Assembly: GCA_905187695.1 (NCBI GenBank)
Contig: CAJJIY010000059.1
Coordinates: 1 to 5,348 of the forward strand
From: an uncultured Eubacteriales bacterium
GTDB lineage: Bacteria > Bacillota > Clostridia > Oscillospirales > CAG-272
DNA: 5,348 bases
Reading direction: 5' to 3'
Below, piece after piece: positions 1 to 5,348 of this stretch (positions are counted from its first letter, which is position 1; each line of letters starts with the position of its first letter). Made by a program: the position numbers and the translations under genes. The notes under the pieces are model-generated. The model saw nothing but the letters and a program-made list of their open reading frames with translations, was not told where the DNA came from and did no database searches.

Positions 1-1143
1 AAGCGAAAATTCGCCGTTCCCGATCGCTCCTTCCCGCAGGATGGCGGCGGCCTCGCGGATGTTGTCGTACATACCGCCCGCACACCCGGCGATGATGCCC
101 TGCGTGGCCTGCACGCCGCGCGGGGTGATCCGGGAGAGCAGATCGGGGCGGCACTTGGGGAAGCGCTCGCGCGCCTCGGCTTCCACCCCGGCCAGCAGTT
201 CGACCGCGCGGGCGTTGAACTCGTGGATGGTATAGGCGTTGGAGGGGTGGAAGGGCAGGGCGATCATGGACTCCACCTGCGAGAGGTTAATCTCGATCAT
301 GCCGTCATAATAGGCGACCTTGCCGGGGTGAAGCTCCCGGTAGGCCTCCGGGCGGCCGTGCGCCGCGTAGTGGGCGGCCACGGTCTCATCGGTCTCCCAG
401 ATGGAAGAAAGGCAGGTGGTCTCGGTGGTCATGACATCGATGCCGTTGCGGAAATCCACGGGCAGTTCCCGAACGCCGGGGCCCGCAAATTCCAGCACCT
501 TGTTTTTGACAAAGCCGCTCTCAAAGACCGCGCCGACCAGTGCCAGCGCCACATCGTGCGGCCCCACGCCGCGGCGGGGCTTGCCCGTGAGATAGACCAG
601 CACCACTTCGGGCTCTTTGATGTCGTAGGTGCCGCGCAGGAGCTGTTTGACCAGTTCCGGGCCGCCCTCGCCCACGCCCATGGTGCCCAGCGCGCCATAG
701 CGCGTGTGGCTGTCCGAGCCAAGGATCATGCCGCCGCACCGCGCCAGCGCCTCGCGGGCATAGGAGTGAATGACGCTCTGGTGGGCGGGCACATAAATGC
801 CGCCGTATTTGCGTGCCGCCGAAAGGCCGAACACATGGTCATCCTCATTGATGGTGCCGCCCACCGCACACAGGGAATTGTGGCAGTTGGTGAGCGCATA
901 GGGGAGCGGAAATTCACGCATACCGCTGGCCCGCGCCGTCTGGATGATGCCGACATAGGTGATGTCGTGCGAGACCATGGCGTCAAAACGGATGTTGAAC
1001 GCGCCCGGCGTGTGCCCTTCGTTGTGCGCGGCAAGAACGGAATACGCCAGTGTAGCGCGGCGCGCTTCTTCTTTGCAAACGGGGGCTGTCTTTTGGGGAA
1101 CGCCGTTTACGAGAAAGACGCCTTCTTTTGTGAGAGTGACCAT
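1..1143 (-). CDS. Aconitase-superfamily hydratase, YbhJ-like, partial (C-terminus beyond left edge)
   Basis: The gene reads leftward from ATG at 1143 and is open for 381 codons to the window edge, so the C-terminal part is missing. Aconitase-type enzymes are [4Fe-4S] hydro-lyases that isomerise or hydrate carboxylic acids in the cytoplasm. Seen here: GSDSHT at residues 142-147 followed by GALGTMGVGEGG, the classical aconitase/LeuC DSH signature; SVIHSYA at 123-129, placed like the catalytic His of GSGIIHQ in aconitase; and GIIAGCAGGMYDNIREAAAIL around 349-369, aligning with the IGSCTNxxxED segment, so Cys354 would be the first cluster ligand. The other two ligands (the GCxxC motif) would lie downstream, outside the window. 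At the aconitase CDH position the protein reads C87-H88-N89, a divergent active site. By recall it resembles the E. coli YbhJ group annotated simply as 'hydratase'; the substrate is unknown. The start is supported by an AAGGAG site 6 bases upstream. The gene is divergent from the DNA glycosylase and appears to have its own promoter. Confidence 0.85.
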   Translation of the reverse strand, partial: MVTLTKEGVFLVNGVPQKTAPVCKEEARRATLAYSVLAAHNEGHTPGAFNIRFDAMVSHDITYVGIIQTARASGMREFPLPYALTNCHNSLCAVGGTINEDDHVFGLSAARKYGGIYVPAHQSVIHSYAREALARCGGMILGSDSHTRYGALGTMGVGEGGPELVKQLLRGTYDIKEPEVVLVYLTGKPRRGVGPHDVALALVGAVFESGFVKNKVLEFAGPGVRELPVDFRNGIDVMTTETTCLSSIWETDETVAAHYAAHGRPEAYRELHPGKVAYYDGMIEINLSQVESMIALPFHPSNAYTIHEFNARAVELLAGVEAEARERFPKCRPDLLSRITPRGVQATQGIIAGCAGGMYDNIREAAAILREGAIGNGEFSL

Positions 1144-1149
1144 GGCAGG

Positions 1150-1155
1150 CTCCTT
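1150..1155 (-). promoter_or_regulatory. Ribosome binding site of the hydratase gene
   Basis: On the minus strand this reads AAGGAG, six bases before the ATG at 1143-1141. It fixes the start codon, and no competing in-frame upstream start has such a site. Confidence 0.85.
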
Positions 1156-1177
1156 AGATAAAGTAGAAATATATTAG

Positions 1178-1206
1178 ATTATATCGCCTGCGTGCATAAA
1201 TGTCAA
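1178..1206 (-). promoter_or_regulatory. Sigma-A type promoter of the hydratase gene
   Basis: Read on the minus strand, TTGACA (1206-1201) is followed after 17 bases by TATAAT (1183-1178), a perfect match to the housekeeping sigma-70/sigma-A consensus in both boxes and in spacing. Transcription would start near 1171, giving a leader of about 28 bases that contains the AAGGAG site. No operator-like inverted repeat is obvious. A promoter this close to consensus suggests high basal expression unless a regulator represses it. Confidence 0.85.
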
Positions 1207-1235
1207 GAAGAAATTGCAAAAAAAGCCCGCGATTC

Positions 1236-1264
1236 TTGCCAAAAGGGAAAAGATGAGTTATAAT
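1236..1264 (+). promoter_or_regulatory. Sigma-A type promoter of the DNA glycosylase gene
   Basis: TTGCCA (1236-1241), a 17-base spacer, then TATAAT (1259-1264). The predicted start near 1271 gives a purine-rich leader of about 26 bases with an AAGGAG site. It stands back to back with the hydratase promoter: the two -35 boxes are separated by 29 bases, so the core elements do not overlap. The -35 context TCTTGCCAAA is identical to that of the hypB promoter. Confidence 0.8.
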
Positions 1265-1281
1265 AAAGGGGAGGAAAAAGG

Positions 1282-1287
1282 AAGGAG
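1282..1287 (+). promoter_or_regulatory. Ribosome binding site selecting the GTG start of the glycosylase
   Basis: AAGGAG lies nine bases before GTG at 1297-1299. The nearby GTG at 1293 is in another frame, and no ATG is suitably placed, so this site decides the start. Confidence 0.8.
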
Positions 1288-1296
1288 AGCGCGTGC

Positions 1297-1857
1297 GTGG
1301 AAACGGAAAAAAGCAAAATAGCCCCCGGACGGGTGATTTTACCGGCCGAATTGCGGCAACCCGCCACCCGGCTGGCCCCGTGGCTCCTGGGGAAGACCCT
1401 TTGCCGCAGGAACGGCACGGAAGTCCTGCGCTTTGAACTGACCGAGACCGAATGTTATTTCGGTGAGGAGGACAGCGCCTGTCACGCGCACCGCGGCAGA
1501 ACGCCCCGCACCGCAACGCTTTATCTCCCCGGCGGGGTGGCCTATGTCTATCTTTGTTATGGGATGCACAGCCTTCTGAACATCGTGACCGGTGAGGAAG
1601 GCCATCCGGAGGCCGTGCTGGTGCGGGGCGTGCGCGGCATCAGCGGGCCGGGGCGCGTGACGAAACAGCTGGGGATTACCCGCGCGCAAAACGCTCTGCC
1701 GCTCACGCCGGAGAGCGGGCTCTGGCTGGAGGACCCCGGCACAGGCGCGCCCGATTTTACCGCTTTGCCGCGCGTGGGTATTGATTATGCCGACCCGGCC
1801 GACCGCGACCGCCCCTGGCGCTTTCTTGCCGGCGAAACGCCCCGCAGAAAGAAATAA
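1297..1857 (+). CDS. mpg: 3-methyladenine DNA glycosylase, Mpg/AAG family
   Basis: This 186-residue protein has the size and motif order of bacterial Pur_DNA_glyco (alkyladenine glycosylase) proteins. The family excises alkylated purines such as 3-methyladenine and, in many members, hypoxanthine, starting base excision repair. Hand alignment with human AAG is gap-free through the active site: LTETECY places the catalytic Glu at E52 (human E125) and base-stacking residues at Y54 (Y127), H63 (H136) and Y85 (Y159). Y88 matches the intercalating Y162 in the YVYLCYGM motif (83-90), and N95 matches N169. R110 in AVLVRGV and GPGRVTKQLGIT (117-128) complete the signature. The usual Ala in TEAY is Cys here (C53). 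The C-terminus ends in a basic tail, RRKK. GTG start with AAGGAG nine bases upstream. It has its own promoter and a terminator downstream, so it is probably monocistronic. It is an unusual neighbour for the other genes, with no evident pathway link. Family assignment is near certain; substrate range is not readable from sequence. Confidence 0.96.
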   Translation: METEKSKIAPGRVILPAELRQPATRLAPWLLGKTLCRRNGTEVLRFELTETECYFGEEDSACHAHRGRTPRTATLYLPGGVAYVYLCYGMHSLLNIVTGEEGHPEAVLVRGVRGISGPGRVTKQLGITRAQNALPLTPESGLWLEDPGTGAPDFTALPRVGIDYADPADRDRPWRFLAGETPRRKK

Positions 1858-1972
1858 CCCCCCGAACGGGGTGAAATAAGCCGTCCGAGAGACGGAAAGA
1901 AGGAGAGAATCATCCCGGAAACACCGAAAGGAATGTTGTTTTCACCGGCCGGGGCGTGGCATGACGCCAAAG
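1858..1972 (+). other. 3' untranslated stretch after the glycosylase, with two short hairpins
   Basis: No convincing gene is present. Two small hairpins can be drawn: CCCC-GAAC-GGGG (1860-1871) right after the stop codon, and CCGTC-CGAGA-GACGG (1881-1895). Neither is followed by a T tract, so neither is a terminator by itself. An AAGGAG at 1900-1905 has no standard start codon at normal spacing; the triplet six bases downstream is ATC. I recognise no riboswitch consensus. Confidence 0.4.
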
Positions 1973-1999
1973 AAAAAGCCGCCCGCGGGCGGCTTTTTT
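1973..1999 (+). terminator. Intrinsic terminator after the DNA glycosylase gene
   Basis: A perfect palindrome GCCGCCCGCGGGCGGC (1978-1993) is preceded by AAAAA and followed by TTTTTT (1994-1999). It is a very stable GC stem with a U tract and extends by A-T pairing. It lies about 120 bases after the glycosylase stop and 64 bases before the next -35 box, so it should insulate hypB from upstream transcription. The symmetry would let it work in both directions, though no gene converges from the right. Confidence 0.9.
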
Positions 2000-2062
2000 G
2001 CCGTTTTGCCCGGTGCGGCCGGGGAAAAATCCGCAAAACTGCGGGTTGTTTGAAATTGGGTC

Positions 2063-2091
2063 TTGCCAAAGCGGATTTTTAATGTTATAAT
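2063..2091 (+). promoter_or_regulatory. Sigma-A type promoter of the hypB operon
   Basis: TTGCCA (2063-2068), a 17-base spacer, then TATAAT (2086-2091). The predicted transcript start near 2098 leaves only about 15 bases before the GTG of hypB, so the ribosome binding site sits at the very 5' end of the mRNA and there is no room for a leader riboswitch. A GC hairpin, CCCGG-TGCGG-CCGGG (2009-2023), lies upstream with no T tract; its role, if any, is unknown. Confidence 0.8.
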
Positions 2092-2098
2092 GAAGCAA

Positions 2099-2107
2099 AG
2101 GGGTGAT
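2099..2107 (+). promoter_or_regulatory. Ribosome binding site of hypB
   Basis: AGGGGTGAT includes GGTGAT, complementary to the 3' end of 16S rRNA (canonical AAGGAGGTGATC), and lies just before a T run and the GTG start at 2113. It is less canonical than the other sites in the window. Confidence 0.6.
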
Positions 2108-2112
2108 TTTTT

Positions 2113-2790
2113 GTGGATCCTGTAAGAATTATTGAAGTCAAACGGAGCATTTTTGAGAATAATGACCGGGACGCCGACCGTCTGCGTGCCGAACTGAAGG
2201 ACAAAGGCGTGTTCCTGCTGAATCTGATGTCCTCGCCGGGCAGCGGAAAAACGACCACGCTGATTCAGACCATCAACCTGCTCAAGGAAGAATTGCGCGT
2301 GGCCGTGATGGAAGCGGACATTGACTCGGATGTGGACGCCCGGAAAATTGCCGGGGGCACCGGGGTGCGCTCCATTCAGCTTCACACGGGCGGCATGTGC
2401 CATCTGGACGCGGATATGACCCGGCAGGGGCTGGCGGAACTGGATCTTCGGCAACTGGATCTGGTCATTCTTGAAAATGTGGGCAATCTGGTCTGCCCGG
2501 CGGAATTCGATACCGGCGCCACCCGGAACTGTATGATTCTGTCGGTGCCGGAGGGCGACGACAAGCCGCTTAAATATCCGCTGATGTTTTCGGTGTGCGA
2601 TCTGGTCCTCATCAACAAAATGGATGTGGCGCCTTACTTTGATTTTGACCTTGAAAAGTGCAGATCTCTGATCCGGGCGCGCAACAAAAACGCGCAGGTT
2701 CTCCCCATCTGCGCCAAAACGGGCGAGGGGATCCAAGCGTTTGCCGACTGGCTCAAAGAACAAGTAAAAATGCAAAAGGAGGGCAACTGA
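2113..2790 (+). CDS. hypB: HypB-type SIMIBI GTPase, nickel incorporation metallochaperone
   Basis: HypB is a cytoplasmic GTPase that, with HypA, delivers nickel to the active site of [NiFe]-hydrogenases. The 225 residues show the full family pattern: a Walker A loop SSPGSGKTT at 40-48; the MEADIDSDVDA segment at 66-76 (HypB-type E-x-D-I-x-x-D-x-D-A); TGGMCHLDADM at 92-102; ENVGNLVCPAEFDTG at 121-135; VPEGDDKPLKYP at 145-156; and the guanine-specificity motif NKMD at 168-171. C96, H97 and C128 match the conserved metal-site residues at the HypB dimer interface. There is no N-terminal CxxCGC motif and no histidine-rich stretch, so there is no high-affinity or storage site, as in many shorter HypBs. 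Translation starts at GTG. It has its own promoter and is directly abutted by the downstream flavoprotein gene. No hypA or hydrogenase gene lies within the window, so a client other than a hydrogenase cannot be excluded. Confidence 0.95.
   Translation: MDPVRIIEVKRSIFENNDRDADRLRAELKDKGVFLLNLMSSPGSGKTTTLIQTINLLKEELRVAVMEADIDSDVDARKIAGGTGVRSIQLHTGGMCHLDADMTRQGLAELDLRQLDLVILENVGNLVCPAEFDTGATRNCMILSVPEGDDKPLKYPLMFSVCDLVLINKMDVAPYFDFDLEKCRSLIRARNKNAQVLPICAKTGEGIQAFADWLKEQVKMQKEGN
2776..2783 (+). promoter_or_regulatory. Ribosome binding site of the flavoprotein gene, inside the hypB 3' end
   Basis: AAGGAGGG lies within the last codons of hypB, seven bases before ATG at 2791. It favours this ATG over the in-frame ATG at 2800 and, with the zero-base gap to the hypB stop, points to coupled translation. 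Confidence 0.85.
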
Positions 2791-5348
2791 ATGCCTGAAA
2801 TGAGCAAAAAGTACACGCCGGCACACATGCACGACCCGAATCCGAACCCCAAACTCCTGCGCTTTGTGCGCCGCGTGACCGACCGTCTGCCCGGTAAACT
2901 GAAGGGGATTTCCACTGAAGATCCCGAATACTGGGGCTTTGCCTGCATTTTTGAGGACGAGCTGGAAAAAGCCGAGCGCGAAAAGGCGCTGGATCTGCTC
3001 AACCGGATGAAAACGCGGAAAAAATATCCGTATGCCGAAATGAAAGAAATGTACGGACCGGCCGACGGGACCTTTGACGCGGTGTTGGATAAACTGGCGG
3101 TGCTGGGCATGCTGGAGTATGACTACGGCGACCGGTATACCAAGGACGGCCCCATCCCCGGCACGACCTATGAAAAAGAGGACCGGCACTATTGGGTGCC
3201 GCTGTTTGTGCCCGTCTCGGCGGAATATACGAACATGAACAAAAAGCTGATGGACAGGCACCCGGAACTGGCCATGTTCTTTGAGCGCATGACTTTTCTG
3301 CCGCTGGAAAAAGTGACGCCCATGGTTCCCCCCGGCGGGGCGGGCATCGGCATGCATGTCATTCCGGTGGAAAAGGCCATTTCCATGGAAAACACGACCA
3401 TGGATATCGAACATATCTCCTATTGGCTGAAGAAATACGAGGGGCATCTGGGCGCTTCCCTCTGCTCCTGCCGCTATGGCCGGAAAAAGCTGGACGAGAG
3501 CTGCGCGGACGATTACGAGGGCTGGTGCATCGGCGTGGGCGACATGGCCGATTACTGCCGCGAGACCGGCCGGGGGTATGACATCACCTACGAACAGGCC
3601 ATGGAGATTCTCAAACGCGCCGAGGACAACGGATTTGTCCACCAGGTGACGAATATCGACGGGGAAAACAAGATTTTTGCCATCTGCAACTGCAATGTGA
3701 AGATCTGCAACGCCCTGCGCACCAGTCAGCTCTTCAACACGCCCAACCTGTCGGCTTCCGCTTACCGCGCGCATGTCGATAAGCAAAAATGCGTGGCCTG
3801 CGGCGGCTGTGTGGAGACCTGCCCGGCCGGCGCGCTCAAACTCGGACAGAAGCTGTGCAAAAAGGACGGCAGCGAGGTGCGCTATCCGAAACAGCCCCTG
3901 CCGGATACCTTCCGGTGGGGTAAGCATATGTGGGACGAGGACTACCGCGACCGCAACCGCATCAACACCCACGATTCGGGCACTTCTCCCTGCAAGACGG
4001 CCTGCCCCGCGCACATTGCCGTGCAGGGCTATCTGAAAAAAGCGGCCCGGGGCGAGTACCGCGAGGCGCTGGCGCTCATCAAAAAGGAAAATCCCTTCCC
4101 GGCGGTGTGCGGCAGGATCTGCAACCGGCGCTGTGAGGACGCCTGCACCCGCGGCACAATCGACGCCGCCGTGTCGATCGACGCGGTGAAGAAATTCATC
4201 GCCGCCAAGGATCTGGAGGCCGAAAACCGTTATGTTCCCGACATTGTGGTGGCTTCCAACCGCGGACGCTGGAAAGAAAAAATCGCCGTCATCGGCGCCG
4301 GCCCGGCCGGGCTTTCCTGCGCCTATTTCCTTGCGCAGATGGGGTACTATCCCACCGTGTTTGAGAAAAACGAGCGCCCCGGCGGTATGCTTATGTACGG
4401 CATTCCTTCCTACAAACTGGAAAAGGATGTGATCGAGGCCGAAATTGAGATTATGCGCGAAATGGGCGTGGAGATCCGCACCGGCGTGGAAGTCGGCCGG
4501 GATGTGACGATTCCGGAATTGCGCGAAATGGGTTATCGCGCCTTTTATCTGGCAATCGGCTGTCAGGGCGGCCGACTGCCGCATGTGCCCGGAGAGGAGG
4601 CCGCGGGCGTCTGCACGGCGGTCGATTATCTCAAACGGGCCAACACCGGTCTTTGCCGGGAGGCAGGCCGGGTAATCGTGGTCGGCGGCGGCAATACCGC
4701 CATGGACGCAGCCCGTCTTGCCAAGCGCAGCGGCGCCAAGAACGTGACCCTGGTGTATCGCCGCACCAAGAAGTATATGCCTGCCGACGAGCATGAGCTG
4801 GCCCTGGCCCTTCAAGATGGCGTAGCCTTCGCCGAGCTGGCCGCCCCCGTGGCCCAAGCGGACGGCGTGCTCAAGTGCGAGCAGATGAAGCTGGGCGAGG
4901 CTGATGCCTCCGGCCGCCGCAGCCCTGTGGGCACCGGCGAATTCTTCACCGTGCCCTGCGACCTGGTCATCTCCGCTGTGGGTGAGCAGGTGGACGACGC
5001 TCTCATGAGCGCCAACGGTATTGAGCTGGATAAGAAGGGCCGTCCCGCCTTTAAGACCAATGTGGCCGGCGTGTACGCCGCCGGTGATGCCACCCGGGGC
5101 CCCGCTACCGTGGTCGAGGGCATTGCCGACGCCGCCCGGTTTGCAGAGGAAGTCATCGGCGCGGCTCACACCTATGAGATCCCCGCTGCGGCCTATGTGA
5201 CCAAGGCCGATGCCATCGCCAAGAAGGGCACCCTGCTCATGAGCAAGGACGCCTGCTGCGAGGGCAAGCGCTGCCTGCAGTGCCATACCGTCTGCGAAAA
5301 CTGCGTGGACTCCTGCCCCAACCGGGCCAATGTCGCTATCGCTATGGC
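2791..5348 (+). CDS. Multidomain Fe-S flavoprotein oxidoreductase (GltD-like core, YgfK-like tail), partial at right edge
   Basis: 852 codons are visible with no stop; the C-terminus is cut off. Domains in order: residues about 65-113 resemble a winged helix (DKLAVLGMLEYDYG); 225-306 carry a cysteine module, CSCR (225-228), C238, C246, C256 and CNCNVKIC (299-306), like one found in anaerobe Fe-S proteins; C334/C337/C340/C344 form one CxxCxxCxxxCP [4Fe-4S] ferredoxin motif. A GltD-type two-cluster domain follows (C401, C405, C440, C444, C448, C452). Next are an FAD-binding GAGPAG (502-507), an NAD(P)-binding GGGNTAMDAAR (632-642) with VYRRT suggesting NADPH, and a second FAD motif around GD 765-766. 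The tail has C828-x2-C831-x3-C835-x2-C838-x3-C842-P then NRANVAI, as in YgfK. Expected role: soluble NAD(P)H-linked electron transfer among Fe-S clusters; partner unknown. It is directly coupled to hypB. Codon use changes sharply after about 4636, so the part beyond may be of different origin or misassembled. The name selenate reductase, used for YgfK, is not warranted here. Confidence 0.85.
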   Translation, partial: MPEMSKKYTPAHMHDPNPNPKLLRFVRRVTDRLPGKLKGISTEDPEYWGFACIFEDELEKAEREKALDLLNRMKTRKKYPYAEMKEMYGPADGTFDAVLDKLAVLGMLEYDYGDRYTKDGPIPGTTYEKEDRHYWVPLFVPVSAEYTNMNKKLMDRHPELAMFFERMTFLPLEKVTPMVPPGGAGIGMHVIPVEKAISMENTTMDIEHISYWLKKYEGHLGASLCSCRYGRKKLDESCADDYEGWCIGVGDMADYCRETGRGYDITYEQAMEILKRAEDNGFVHQVTNIDGENKIFAICNCNVKICNALRTSQLFNTPNLSASAYRAHVDKQKCVACGGCVETCPAGALKLGQKLCKKDGSEVRYPKQPLPDTFRWGKHMWDEDYRDRNRINTHDSGTSPCKTACPAHIAVQGYLKKAARGEYREALALIKKENPFPAVCGRICNRRCEDACTRGTIDAAVSIDAVKKFIAAKDLEAENRYVPDIVVASNRGRWKEKIAVIGAGPAGLSCAYFLAQMGYYPTVFEKNERPGGMLMYGIPSYKLEKDVIEAEIEIMREMGVEIRTGVEVGRDVTIPELREMGYRAFYLAIGCQGGRLPHVPGEEAAGVCTAVDYLKRANTGLCREAGRVIVVGGGNTAMDAARLAKRSGAKNVTLVYRRTKKYMPADEHELALALQDGVAFAELAAPVAQADGVLKCEQMKLGEADASGRRSPVGTGEFFTVPCDLVISAVGEQVDDALMSANGIELDKKGRPAFKTNVAGVYAAGDATRGPATVVEGIADAARFAEEVIGAAHTYEIPAAAYVTKADAIAKKGTLLMSKDACCEGKRCLQCHTVCENCVDSCPNRANVAIAM

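Noticed and set aside
223..1161. A 312-codon plus-strand frame opposite the hydratase
   Set aside because: It mirrors the hydratase reading frame, which has clear aconitase motifs, a consensus promoter and a ribosome binding site; the antisense product shows no domain.
1154..1516. Minus-strand frames of 71-120 codons across the divergent promoters and the glycosylase 5' end
   Set aside because: They overlap two consensus promoters and the start of a well-supported gene, with no plausible motif of their own.
2009..2023. A GC hairpin considered as a second terminator
   Set aside because: No T tract follows on either strand, so it lacks the mark of an intrinsic terminator.
1933..2082. A 49-codon plus-strand frame starting at ATG 1933
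   Set aside because: It crosses the terminator stem and U tract and the hypB -35 box; its basic, low-information sequence reflects these elements rather than a protein.
1858..2112. A riboswitch or small RNA ahead of hypB, for example nickel-responsive
   Set aside because: The predicted hypB transcript begins only about 15 bases before its start codon, and I recognise no riboswitch core upstream.
1942..5286. A 1114-codon open frame on the minus strand across hypB and the flavoprotein gene
   Set aside because: It is antisense to two genes with full family motifs, is rich in His/Gly/Ala with no recognisable domain, and runs through the terminator. Long antisense frames are a by-product of the GC-rich codon pattern of the sense genes.
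1..5348. CRISPR arrays, insertion sequences, tRNA or rRNA genes, phage genes
   Set aside because: No regularly spaced repeats, terminal inverted repeats with a transposase, tRNA arms or rRNA segments were seen on either strand.

Overview
The window looks like a GC-rich member of the Clostridia (Firmicutes), plausibly an anaerobic gut or sediment organism. Three things suggest this: very clean sigma-A type promoters (two TTGCCA and one TTGACA box, each 17 bases from TATAAT), strong AAGGAG-type ribosome binding sites with GTG starts on two genes, and an anaerobe-type content of Fe-S proteins plus a HypB metallochaperone. No marker gene is present, so finer placement is not possible. Both ends cut through genes, as at the ends of a short contig.

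Layout. Positions 1-1143 (minus strand) hold the first 381 codons of an aconitase-superfamily hydratase of the YbhJ kind; its C-terminus lies off the left end. A 153-base divergent intergenic region (1144-1296) carries two back-to-back promoters. Positions 1297-1857 (plus) encode a complete Mpg/AAG-type 3-methyladenine DNA glycosylase, followed by about 120 bases of untranslated sequence and a strong intrinsic terminator (1973-1999). A new promoter (2063-2091) then drives a two-gene operon: hypB (2113-2790) and, starting on the very next base, a large iron-sulfur flavoprotein that runs off the right end (2791-5348, 852 codons visible).

How the genes relate. The hydratase and the glycosylase are independent single-gene units by their promoters. 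The hypB-flavoprotein pair is tightly coupled, which suggests a shared redox or metalloenzyme pathway. No hydrogenase structural gene or hypA is visible. The flavoprotein joins, in order, a helical or winged-helix-like N-terminus, a cysteine module beginning C-x-C-R, a [4Fe-4S] ferredoxin motif, a GltD-like two-cluster domain, FAD and NAD(P)H Rossmann folds, and a YgfK-like cysteine-rich tail. This is a plausible NAD(P)H-linked electron-transfer or electron-distributing subunit.

The most notable observation is an abrupt change of codon dialect inside the flavoprotein gene, between about 4636 and 4722. It coincides with the change from a GltD/NuoF-associated FAD domain to a YgfK-like NADPH domain. 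The gene is either a natural recombinant or an assembly chimera, and its right-hand part should be treated with caution.
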